Below, one piece after another: positions 9,201 to 13,141 of a DNA stretch of 13,141 nt; the first letter of the stretch is position 1, and the number at the start of each line of letters is the position of its first letter. The stretch is from NCBI GenBank assembly GCA_049294415.1, contig JBAQCS010000042.1, positions 1 through 13,141 of the forward strand. The letters run 5' to 3'. The notes below the pieces were generated by a model. That model had not been told where the DNA came from. It searched no databases and saw only the letters and a program-made list of their open reading frames with translations. The DNA is from JAEZRQ01 sp049294415. GTDB taxonomy: Bacteria; Patescibacteriota; Patescibacteriia; Patescibacteriales; UBA12465. A program made the translations under genes and the position numbers.

Positions 9201-10193
9201 TGTTCCAGCCGAATCATCAGCAAGTATATTATTAGTATTACCAGTTTGAGCGGGAGTAATTTCTCCTCCAACCCACTGAAAACCAGACGGATCCTTTGCC
9301 TGCCAACCTACATAATCAGCAGTAAAATGACTATAATACCAAGCGTTCCAAGTTGGGGTGCCCAATCTTATTACAACATAATTTGTGCCAGATCTATTCT
9401 CCACGCCAATTTCGACAGGAAGGTTTGTACCATCAGTATTACAATTAGTTGCTATCAAACTTCCAGCACCATAAGCATAACCACCACAAGTTATTGTGCT
9501 TACCTTGCCGCCATTTCCATATTCATAACCCTTAATAGTTATGGAAAACATATTACCCTCATTATGAACTATAGGGGTAATAAGTTTAAGATAACCAGTA
9601 TTAAAAGAGCCTCCGATATTATACCAAACTGAATGAGTGATATATTGACCACCCTGCCCCATGAAAGAATTAGAGGATTTTATATTACCAATGACTTCCA
9701 ATTTTTGTCCTGGATTTGTAATACCAATACCAATGCTGCCACCAGGAATAACTGTTAATCTTTGAGTTCCCCAATTGCCACTAGAGTTTTCCCAAATATT
9801 AAAAGTATTAGGTGCACCAGTATTATAACCACCAATAGACCAGGACTTTGCTCCATTAGCATAATTAAATAATAATCTAGGTTCATCAACTCCAGCACTA
9901 GCATCAGTTGTTAAGCTAAGAACGTTACCCCAATTTTGACCACCATTTAAATGAAAAACTGCAGTAGGAATCAAATTACTAGCAGTAGGAGCGGCTATTT
10001 CTAATTTATATCCAGGATTAGTAAGTCCAATTCCTAAGCTACCACCCATGTACACCGTATCCGTAGTAGTACCAACACTTATTACTTTAGCTTCTGTTTT
10101 AAGGGTTAAGCCAAATAAAAAAAGACTGGCCAAAGAAAAAATAACCAGCACTTGCTTGTTTTTGCTACTCTTAAAATTAGAAGAAGTTAACAT
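3279..10193 (-). CDS. Giant secreted fibre-like protein with phage-tail-fibre-type modules and GNVGIGTTNP repeats
   Basis: This 2304-aa protein starts with a Sec-type signal peptide: basic residues 8-13, hydrophobic core about 14-31, and a likely cut after TEA (A35). Sixteen copies of a GNVGIGTTNPxxKLxV-type motif lie near residues 50, 155, 400, 475, 582, 665, 745, 804, 876, 1096, 1174, 1284, 1425, 1594, 1912 and 2100. The motif is typical of trimeric tail-fibre and fibre-head proteins. Between them are a 69-aa cassette in four copies plus one partial, two related modules (about 199-313 and 1458-1577), a Trp-rich, possibly ligand-binding segment (about 939-1090), and a pyocin-knob-like region (about 1655-1745: DLNTLTDT, QLYFSHTGDISYRTGW, SGWQRMY). 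A GLEAYS...SFHRGGYYAVNMGLDP module follows (about 1782-1835). C2129/C2134 form a C-x4-C pair. The last 150 residues (VDKLTVRTIDPLYNING to RLDWREWP) form a distinct end domain; the peptidase S74 chaperone is not seen. A surface fibre or adhesin is the best inference. A weak GAGAAG ribosome site precedes the ATG. Confidence 0.9.
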   Translation of the reverse strand: MLTSSNFKSSKNKQVLVIFSLASLFLFGLTLKTEAKVISVGTTTDTVYMGGSLGIGLTNPGYKLEIAAPTASNLIPTAVFHLNGGQNWGNVLSLTTDASAGVDEPRLLFNYANGAKSWSIGGYNTGAPNTFNIWENSSGNWGTQRLTVIPGGSIGIGITNPGQKLEVIGNIKSSNSFMGQGGQYITHSVWYNIGGSFNTGYLKLITPIVHNEGNMFSITIKGYEYGNGGKVSTITCGGYAYGAGSLIATNCNTDGTNLPVEIGVENRSGTNYVVIRLGTPTWNAWYYSHFTADYVGWQAKDPSGFQWVGGEITPAQTGNTNNILADDSAGTLSISSSFSNSLATTHSLLGGAGNTVVMADNTGTLYNTPLATFASANSLWSGTKNGNIWNGDAGVGNVGIGTANPSYKLVVDSEVQGFSVQSSPGSPVASTIRFGDNSGWKFNFGRSRESSGGALNANNTGLLMTIQDNGNVGIGNTSPGYPLDVNGHIRADRFRGINSLALDNYATVNPSSNVFLYSQPNDRDSWLYLDSADTGSNWGIYHRQIDSAVSGLPGNSIGFVGGGSSTLQAYISLLNGNAFFNGNVGIGTTASGNRLTVTKDIGSNDVSGSQHVLQLQIEKTTQDGGCGKRSLGIGVMDDGNSVLQSKQCGVGYNNLLLNPVSGNVGIGTTAPGTKLDISGTLRNSLSTTHSLLGNSGNVVVMADNSGALYTVTQASLLGGVANFWGGTKNGTIWNGDAGAGNVGIGTTAPAVNEKLRIEVPEGVWGLQFTRSNNPVGGIHTNSGKMFIEAESGASIILNGGNVGVGATNPTRKLEVDGGANYPLEIYSSQRYLMGLRNTNDGGGGWWLANDNGGNFAIHENGVGDRLTIQDGTGNVGIGTPNPTNKLYVEGGVTALSYGVTTNSGSFWSPTVDKLAYFGNDSLIGSGSRANLTAFMNATVEKYSSGSWSSTAFVPDAHRGHHAMHWGGYNIASNEDSIRFTWYPNSLWNLDSVLITGSANGNELFITIEKSADNINWQTIHSESSMGSSWPGYHYLMTPISTDWGYPWLRVTIRRNHAQPNGVDIGAISIFGNYGPNTPLYTWDFNRNVVFYNNVGIGATNPGTKLDVSGTLRNSTATTHSLLGGSGNTVVMADNTGTLYNTPLETFASTNSLWGGTKNGNIWNGDAGAGNVGIGTTNPLAKLDIVQAGNSSGGNLMLSGSKTNNVAKYAYISSAQYASDAESEGVSLIGSLNDATNNTINIGGGIWEQNAATQIQFYTYNSIVKPYGTSGNLSMIINSSGNVGIGNPSPSTTLSVGGNTRIKGDFLANGTGFFFANPSAHYDPASNIPSLMVRTDDAHAGPTDTLSGLVLYNSDGNQNTGSNLTFASREQAGAGNDVALSGIFGWKISPGNSGGWSAGGLKFWTKNYSTLVEAMTIDNVGNVGIGTTNPMYQLQTSGIATLGKTSVNVLEISPGDTPTFIKIKTAIPFSYGAGGYTVNVKGFVYGSAQTLDLQIGWHTDGSQNVFYQPTIVSKGSFAPIVRLARENGNVVIVLNWGNYWPKLYVETVYNYHQNSYQNGWTWADEDVTGDKVVTLAYQNNFGNSFIQNTSGSVGIGVNPGTKLDVSGSFRNSLATTHSLLGGAGNKVVMTDNSGNLYASSNSGDADTVDSYHEYDFLRSRGNWTGDLNTLTDTANSKIGYYQINDINGGAYTNQPTGVYTYGGLLNFRNVNHSTQLYFSHTGDISYRTGWQNDNYSGWQRMYTSMYHPLADSATNVTNLAGTWWGTNYFGSNKGGGSYVGGQNTYGLEAYSTDGGAAGMSFHRGGYYAVNMGLDPDNVIRIGGWSAAANLWQLDMGGSETIAGNFVAGGSLRNAGATTHSLLGGAGNTVVMADNAGTLYNTPLATFMSSGLWGGTKNGNIWNGDSGAGNVGIGTTAPSANLDINGSIQFNKSDNVVKRFITATTRDVGANAGDYTYLGNISDTGLGTYATIYESHHVCGTINSATYEIKDVYYAGATTDWMQVPTHSYQSYNGAQDVAIDVRRTTNGGGFEVRIRNVGGPCGTVNAHVEIQTNGGFSPSSTTGTGGTVAGYLASNVYQFPVASNRFTASTNGLFILNSGLIGIGKTNPSKNLDVVGDINASLTVNATGLCISNDCKTDWNTFTGLTITSAGNLAMSLGDITGVDKLTVRTIDPLYNINGINYSTFASSIAGGVKEEYVGKAKLISQNPNNNEYETTIDFTKVKKGSDLWVWHKVVDFSRDNVEVLVTPYGELARVYYIINGDKLIFRSDKSIEISYRLIGKRLDWREWPTLANDQNEKAGFIINN
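4446..4649 (-). repeat. Internal cassette copy (68 aa) of the fibre gene
   Basis: In-frame copy encoding SLRNAGATTHSLLGG to NVGIGTTAP. It matches the cassettes at 6660-6866 and 8979-9185 almost base for base in the stretch that encodes VVMADN.GTLYNTPLATF. It is one codon shorter than the 69-aa form, in the segment before LWGGTKNG. Confidence 0.85.
5286..5375 (-). repeat. Partial cassette copy (30 aa) of the fibre gene
   Basis: Only the first 30 residues of the cassette (SFRNSLATTHSLLGGAGNKV to GNLY) are present. The sequence then switches to SGDADTVDSYHEYDFLRS, which is typical of the lead into phage tail-fibre receptor modules. This marks a module junction inside the cassette. Confidence 0.8.
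6660..6866 (-). repeat. Internal cassette copy (69 aa) of the fibre gene
   Basis: In-frame copy from TLRNSTATTHSLLGG to NVGIGTTNP. It has the same length as the copy at 8979-9185 and is very close to it in DNA sequence, for example in the GGGGTATTGTATA block and the GTATTACCAG block (plus strand). Confidence 0.87.
7947..8156 (-). repeat. Internal cassette copy (70 aa, most diverged) of the fibre gene
   Basis: In-frame copy from TLRNSLSTTHSLLGNSGN to NVGIGTTAP. The centre (YTVTQASLLGGVANFWGG) differs from the NTPLATFAS.NSLWGG form of the other copies, while both ends are conserved. Confidence 0.83.
8979..9185 (-). repeat. Internal cassette copy (69 aa) of the fibre gene
   Basis: In-frame copy from SFSNSLATTHSLLGGAGN to NVGIGTANP. 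It is the copy nearest the N-terminus of the protein and is nearly identical in sequence to the 6660-6866 copy. Confidence 0.87.
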
Positions 10194-10264
10194 AGGGCAC
10201 TTCTCTTTTTACTATCTTTTATTACTAATCTAGACTTCAATAATCAGCTCATTCAGTTACTAAT

Positions 10265-10293
10265 ATAATAACATTTTTATGGGTTGGGGGCAA
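10265..10293 (-). promoter_or_regulatory. Extended -10 promoter of the fibre/cupredoxin operon
   Basis: On the minus strand a -35-like TTGCCC (10293-10288) is followed after exactly 17 bp by TATTAT (10270-10265), which is preceded by TGT and so forms an extended -10. Transcription would start near 10258, leaving a leader of about 65 nt before the ATG at 10193. The -35 matches consensus at 4 of 6 bases and the -10 at 5 of 6. No other promoter is evident before the four downstream genes, whose gaps are 4-24 bp. Confidence 0.65.
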
Positions 10294-10308
10294 TAAAAAA
10301 ATGGGGAC

Positions 10309-10353
10309 TAATCGTATCATTTTAAAATCATAATCGTATCATAGTGATACGAT
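10309..10353. promoter_or_regulatory. Triple half-site operator upstream of the fibre promoter
   Basis: The 12-mer TAATCGTATCAT occurs at 10309-10320 and again, identical, at 10331-10342, a 22-bp period or about two helical turns. An inverted half-site TGATACGAT follows at 10345-10353 and forms a perfect 9-bp inverted repeat with the second copy around the 3-bp centre TAG. The cluster lies about 15 bp upstream of the -35, a usual place for an activator or an upstream repressor. It is also just after the ATPase stop codon, so the 9-bp hairpin could act as a weak terminator, although no clear U-run follows it directly. The regulator is unknown. Confidence 0.6.
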
Positions 10354-10372
10354 AAAAATAGACATCTTTAAA

Positions 10373-11497
10373 TTAAACTAAAAACTTTAAATAATTATCG
10401 CGATTAACAACCTCTACATCTATTTTATAAGAATCTTTAAAAGCCTTAGGTGTTCCGTAACGCTTATTTCCCCATTTAAACTCATAAGCCTTAACACCAG
10501 TACCGTTATCTTCTAAAAAATCTATTTCCGCTTCTTGATAATTACGCCAAAAATAATATCGACTATTTTTACCGCTATATTCATTACTCTTTAATCGTTC
10601 AATAAATAAAAAATTTTCCCACAAAGCTCCAACGTCCGGACGAGTCTCTAAAGACATGAATTGATTTATTAAACCATTTCTAATACCTAAATCATAAAAA
10701 TAATATTTATGGCTTTTTGATAATTCTTTACGCAAATTTTTAGAATAAGAAGAAACACCAAAAATTACAAAACTCTTTTCTAATAAATCTAGATATCTAG
10801 TAATCGTTTTAGAGTCTACCTGTAAATTATTGGCCAATTCATTAACTGAAACCGATTGACCAATTTGCCAGGCCAATAAAACTGTAAGCTTTTTAAAAAT
10901 ATCCGGACGATCTATTCTCTCGACAAACATAACATCCTTAAAAAGATAATCATCAATAATGCCAGATAAATAAGAAATTTTTTCTTCTTGATTTTTTAAT
11001 TGCAAAATGTAAGGATAGGCACCAAAAACCAAAAGATTATCCAACAAGCTGTTCCATTTATATTTATCTAATCCGTCAGCTTTTTCTACTATAGATAAAG
11101 GAAAAAGACGATAACTAATATTTCTACCAGCTAAACTCTCATGTACTCCTTTAGCTAGGTCTAAAGAAGCGGAACCTGTGACAAAAATTTTTTTATTTGG
11201 AAATTTATCAATAATAATTTTCAAGGATAAACCAATTCCGGGTATTCTTTGAGCTTCGTCAATTATTATTATGGAATAGTCATTAACCAACTCACTAAGC
11301 TTAACCTCTGAAGCTTGATTTAAGGCAGTAACCGATTCGTCAGTATCGCCATTAAAAGAAATTGTTTTTTCATTATAAAAATCTCTTATTTGATTTAACA
11401 AGATTGTCTTACCGACTCGCCTGGGACCATAAATTATATTAACAAAGCCCGGTCTTACGTTTTTTATTATTCTATTTAATATAGTTCTTTTAATCAT
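10373..11497 (-). CDS. AAA+ ATPase of the AAA_14/DUF4143 type
   Basis: This 374-aa protein has the usual length and layout of this family. Walker A is GPRRVGKT (24-31), Walker B is IIIIDEAQR (76-84, D80 and E81), and a sensor-1-like segment is FVTGSASLDL (105-114). A winged-helix-like part follows at about 220-260 (SVNELANNLQVDSKTITRYL). The C-terminal DUF4143 part holds a PD-(D/E)xK-like arrangement, D326 in EAEIDF and E339-F-K341 in YEFKW, so a nuclease fold is possible though activity is uncertain for the family. No membrane segment is seen, so it is cytoplasmic. It has its own promoter and sits between two paralogous envelope genes. The leader of about 14 nt has no Shine-Dalgarno. The cellular role of these ATPases is poorly defined; DNA transactions and toxin-antitoxin-like roles have been proposed. 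I see no link to the envelope genes other than position. Confidence 0.92.
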   Translation of the reverse strand: MIKRTILNRIIKNVRPGFVNIIYGPRRVGKTILLNQIRDFYNEKTISFNGDTDESVTALNQASEVKLSELVNDYSIIIIDEAQRIPGIGLSLKIIIDKFPNKKIFVTGSASLDLAKGVHESLAGRNISYRLFPLSIVEKADGLDKYKWNSLLDNLLVFGAYPYILQLKNQEEKISYLSGIIDDYLFKDVMFVERIDRPDIFKKLTVLLAWQIGQSVSVNELANNLQVDSKTITRYLDLLEKSFVIFGVSSYSKNLRKELSKSHKYYFYDLGIRNGLINQFMSLETRPDVGALWENFLFIERLKSNEYSGKNSRYYFWRNYQEAEIDFLEDNGTGVKAYEFKWGNKRYGTPKAFKDSYKIDVEVVNRDNYLKFLV

Positions 11498-11517
11498 AAT
11501 TTTAAATATTCATTAAA

Positions 11518-11546
11518 ATTATATATAATTTATAGACTTAAGTCAA
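11518..11546 (-). promoter_or_regulatory. Strong sigma70-type promoter of the ATPase gene
   Basis: On the minus strand TTGACT (11546-11541) is followed after 17 bp by a perfect TATAAT (11523-11518). The ATG lies 20 nt beyond the -10, so the leader would be only about 14 nt and carries no Shine-Dalgarno sequence. Confidence 0.75.
11535..11544. promoter_or_regulatory. Palindrome overlapping the ATPase -35 box
   Basis: GACTTAAGTC is a perfect 10-bp palindrome covering the last four bases of the -35 hexamer and the start of the spacer. A protein bound here would block RNA polymerase, so it is a candidate repressor site, possibly for autoregulation. A 10-bp palindrome can also arise by chance in AT-rich DNA. 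Confidence 0.35.
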
Positions 11547-11582
11547 TAAATTTATACTTAATTTATGGAATATTTTATATAC

Positions 11583-11642
11583 TGACTCAAACAAGCATAA
11601 TTTAGGTCAGTATAGTGACCTAAATCATACCCATTTGAGTCA
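11583..11642 (-). terminator. 60-nt perfect RNA hairpin just after the 453-aa gene
   Basis: TGACTCAAA (11583-11591) pairs with TTTGAGTCA (11634-11642), and ATTTAGGTCA (11600-11609) pairs with TGACCTAAAT (11616-11625) around a 6-nt loop. The two 8-nt stretches between them hold five mismatches in DNA. On the minus-strand RNA every one of the five is a G-U wobble, so the RNA folds into an unbroken 27-bp stem. It begins 5 nt after the TAG at 11648-11650 and ends 37 bp before the ATPase -35. No U-run follows, so it may be a non-canonical terminator, an mRNA-end stabiliser or an RNase III site rather than a standard intrinsic terminator. Confidence 0.6.
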
Positions 11643-11647
11643 CTAGG

Positions 11648-13009
11648 CTATTCCGCTGCTAAATAATAATCCAAATAATTAATATGATTAAGCCAAGGGG
11701 AATATTCTCTATTACTACTCTTAGGGAAATTTATTTGCCAAAACAATGTCGAACTTCCTCCACTAAATCTAACTTCACTACCAGTCTTAGCTCTAACCAA
11801 ATTAGTATCATCATCAGCTAAAAAAATATTTGCTTGTCCAGCTAATCCCATGCTCTTAATTTTAGCTTTGAGTATTTTACGATTAGTGGAGTTAACATTA
11901 ACTGAAACCGCTTCCCTATCAATAGAATTATCAAAACCATTATCAATAAAAGTCTTCAAAAATGAAGGACCGGATGGTGATTTAAAAATAAATTTAATTT
12001 CACCACGACCAGCATCAGATATAAAAGAAGATAGTGTGCCATCAATATTATTTAAAATATAACTAAAATCATAAGCACCAACTATGTCACTTGTTCCATT
12101 TTGCCACAACTTAATTAGTTTAGGCTTAGTATTATTTAAACTAAGGATATACCACAAACTATTACTACCAGAACCTTGTTTAATAACATAAGGAGCGAAG
12201 CCGCCGTTTGCTACTCTCAAGCCAAAAAAATAAGAAAGGTCAGATAATTCACCTTGATTATAATGAACCGCAAAACCTTCATAACCACTATAAACAATTA
12301 AAAAATCATCATCACTACCACCGACTGTTACCTGTCCACCGCCACGGCCATACTGGGTTTGTAATTTTATATTACTATCGCTACTTAAAATTGGTAAAAA
12401 TTCACCACCAACTAAAAAATAAGCAAAAATTCGTTCTTGCCCATCTTCAGAAACAATAAAAGAGGCCACCTGACGAGATGATAATTTATCCAAACGAGAA
12501 TCAACGATTTGACGACCAGCTAATTCGGCTGGGATAATATCGGGCTTTTTAACATTTCTTTGATTAACAAAAATCAAACCAGACAAGCCACAAATTGCCT
12601 CATCACAATCTTTGGTTTTTTCAAATTCATAAACGGGTGGAAAAATTAAAGACGTAATCTGATCATCAAAAAACATATTAGTCTTAGTGGTATTAAGATA
12701 AGATTTAGAAGAGAAATTATCACCAAAACTAAGCCAATTAGGAGAAGTTTTAGCTACAACAGAGGCGGTAGCTTCCAGATGATTTAGTGCTGGTACTTCA
12801 ACTTTATCAGGGGTATCAGGACTTTGATTATCTAATTTTCTCTGAGACTCGGTAATTTGTCTTTCCATTCTAGTTTGTAAAACAAAAAGTAAAGTAGCTA
12901 AAATCGCAATAGCTACTAAAACAAGGGATAAGCGATGATAAACTCTCTGCAAATCTTTCTTGTGTGCACTAATTAAGGCTAACCATTTTTTCTTAATCGC
13001 TGTTTTCAT
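11648..13009 (-). CDS. Membrane-anchored extracytoplasmic protein of unknown family (paralogue of the 1104-2591 product)
   Basis: I do not recognise the family of this 453-aa protein. It has a strongly basic N-terminus (1-26), one membrane segment at about residues 27-46, a polar and probably helical stretch (47-70), and a long beta-rich remainder with Gly-rich segments near 240 (YGRGGGQVTVGGSDDDF). The basic side before the segment favours a cytoplasmic N-terminus with the bulk outside. A C-x4-C pair (C135, C140; CDEAIC) matches C181/C186 of the 495-aa paralogue. Other shared landmarks are DFLIVYSGYEG, ANGGF, LIKLWQ...IVGAY (W302), DNGF and a C-terminal YSPWLNHI. The chosen ATG is supported by a promoter whose -10 ends 8 bp upstream; the next Met (M48) lies beyond the membrane segment and would lose it. 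The gene ends in TAG, with a long RNA hairpin 5 nt later. Function is unknown; an envelope role is inferred from the anchor and from the paralogue's position among cupredoxins. Confidence 0.87.
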   Translation of the reverse strand: MKTAIKKKWLALISAHKKDLQRVYHRLSLVLVAIAILATLLFVLQTRMERQITESQRKLDNQSPDTPDKVEVPALNHLEATASVVAKTSPNWLSFGDNFSSKSYLNTTKTNMFFDDQITSLIFPPVYEFEKTKDCDEAICGLSGLIFVNQRNVKKPDIIPAELAGRQIVDSRLDKLSSRQVASFIVSEDGQERIFAYFLVGGEFLPILSSDSNIKLQTQYGRGGGQVTVGGSDDDFLIVYSGYEGFAVHYNQGELSDLSYFFGLRVANGGFAPYVIKQGSGSNSLWYILSLNNTKPKLIKLWQNGTSDIVGAYDFSYILNNIDGTLSSFISDAGRGEIKFIFKSPSGPSFLKTFIDNGFDNSIDREAVSVNVNSTNRKILKAKIKSMGLAGQANIFLADDDTNLVRAKTGSEVRFSGGSSTLFWQINFPKSSNREYSPWLNHINYLDYYLAAE

Positions 13010-13014
13010 ATGCT

Positions 13015-13046
13015 TACATTATAATGTATTTTTCAGCTACTTACAA
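13015..13046 (-). promoter_or_regulatory. Near-leaderless promoter of the 453-aa gene, with palindromic -10 region
   Basis: On the minus strand TTGTAA (13046-13041) is followed after 17 bp by a perfect TATAAT (13023-13018). The -10 is embedded in the 14-bp perfect palindrome TACATTATAATGTA (13015-13028). Transcription would start at about 13011-13012, only 2-3 nt before the ATG at 13009-13007, so the mRNA would be leaderless or nearly so. The -35 begins 2 bp after the stop of the upstream gene. Confidence 0.6.
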
Positions 13047-13048
13047 AA

Positions 13049-13141
13049 TTATAAGCCCCTTAAAACTTGTTTAATTTTCTCTTCACTTGGTAGTTTAGTT
13101 TGATATAAAGCAATAAATATTTTTTCTTCTAAACCGTCTAG
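13049..13141 (-). CDS. C-terminal 30 codons of an unidentified gene (5' end outside window)
   Basis: From the window edge the minus strand stays open for 30 codons and ends in TAA at 13051-13049. The visible product starts LDGLEEKIFIALYQTKLPSE and ends KIKQVLRGL. It is charged and amphipathic, reads like a helical C-terminal tail of a cytoplasmic protein, and has ordinary codon use for this window. The stop sits just before the promoter of the next gene, as expected for a true gene end. The family cannot be told from so short a piece. The other minus-strand frames were not followed in detail. Confidence 0.6.
   Translation of the reverse strand, partial: LDGLEEKIFIALYQTKLPSEEKIKQVLRGL

Noticed and set aside
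3279..10193. Prophage tail region
   Set aside because: Tail-fibre-type modules are abundant, but the protein has a signal peptide, the neighbours are membrane-anchored cupredoxins, and no capsid, baseplate, tape-measure or lysis gene is present.
10048..10233. Plus-strand frame running from the fibre signal-peptide region into the intergenic region
   Set aside because: It is mostly antisense to the signal peptide, has no promoter or ribosome site, and ends in the leader of the fibre operon.
10333..10353. Standard intrinsic terminator for the ATPase gene
   Set aside because: The 9-bp stem is AT-rich and is followed by TATGATTTT rather than a run of T. The repeated half-sites make an operator the better reading, though a weak terminator role is not excluded.
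1..13141. Alternative genetic code with UGA as Gly, known in some Patescibacteria
   Set aside because: Long frames including one of 2304 codons are complete under the standard code, with TAA and TAG stops and no in-frame UGA to explain.

Overview
The window reads as a piece of an AT-rich bacterial chromosome, most likely from the Candidate Phyla Radiation (Patescibacteria). This is inferred from protein style: a giant Sec-exported protein built of GNVGIGTTNP-type repeats, small membrane-anchored cupredoxins with Pro/Thr-rich linkers, an AAA_14/DUF4143 ATPase, compact gene spacing and almost no Shine-Dalgarno sequences. No rRNA or other lineage marker is present, so the phylum is not proven. 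The standard genetic code fits: stops are TAA or TAG, and no UGA needs to be read through.

Every gene lies on the minus strand, so transcription runs from the right end to the left. From right to left: (i) the last 30 codons of an unidentified gene (13049-13141); (ii) a membrane-anchored extracytoplasmic protein of 453 aa with a near-leaderless promoter (11648-13009); (iii) a 150-bp intergenic region holding a 60-nt RNA hairpin and a strong promoter; (iv) a 374-aa AAA+ ATPase/DUF4143 protein (10373-11497); (v) a 179-bp intergenic region with a triple half-site operator and an extended -10 promoter; (vi) a 2304-aa secreted fibre-like protein (3279-10193); (vii) a tight tail of four genes with gaps of 17, 4, 6 and 24 bp: cupredoxin (2596-3261), a 495-aa membrane-anchored protein paralogous to the 453-aa one (1104-2591), a second cupredoxin (468-1097), and a third cupredoxin-like gene cut by the window start (1-443).

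The fibre gene and the four genes after it look like one operon for the cell envelope. It would make a long surface fibre assembled from phage-tail-fibre-type modules, two anchored cupredoxins with a His/Cys/His copper site and Glu where the axial Met usually sits, a third cupredoxin that has lost its copper ligands, and a membrane-tethered protein of unknown family. The 453/495-aa paralogues and the cupredoxin trio show that the locus grew by local duplication. The ATPase has its own promoter and separates the two paralogues. A role in attachment to a host or surface, combined with copper or redox chemistry, is inference from domain content only.
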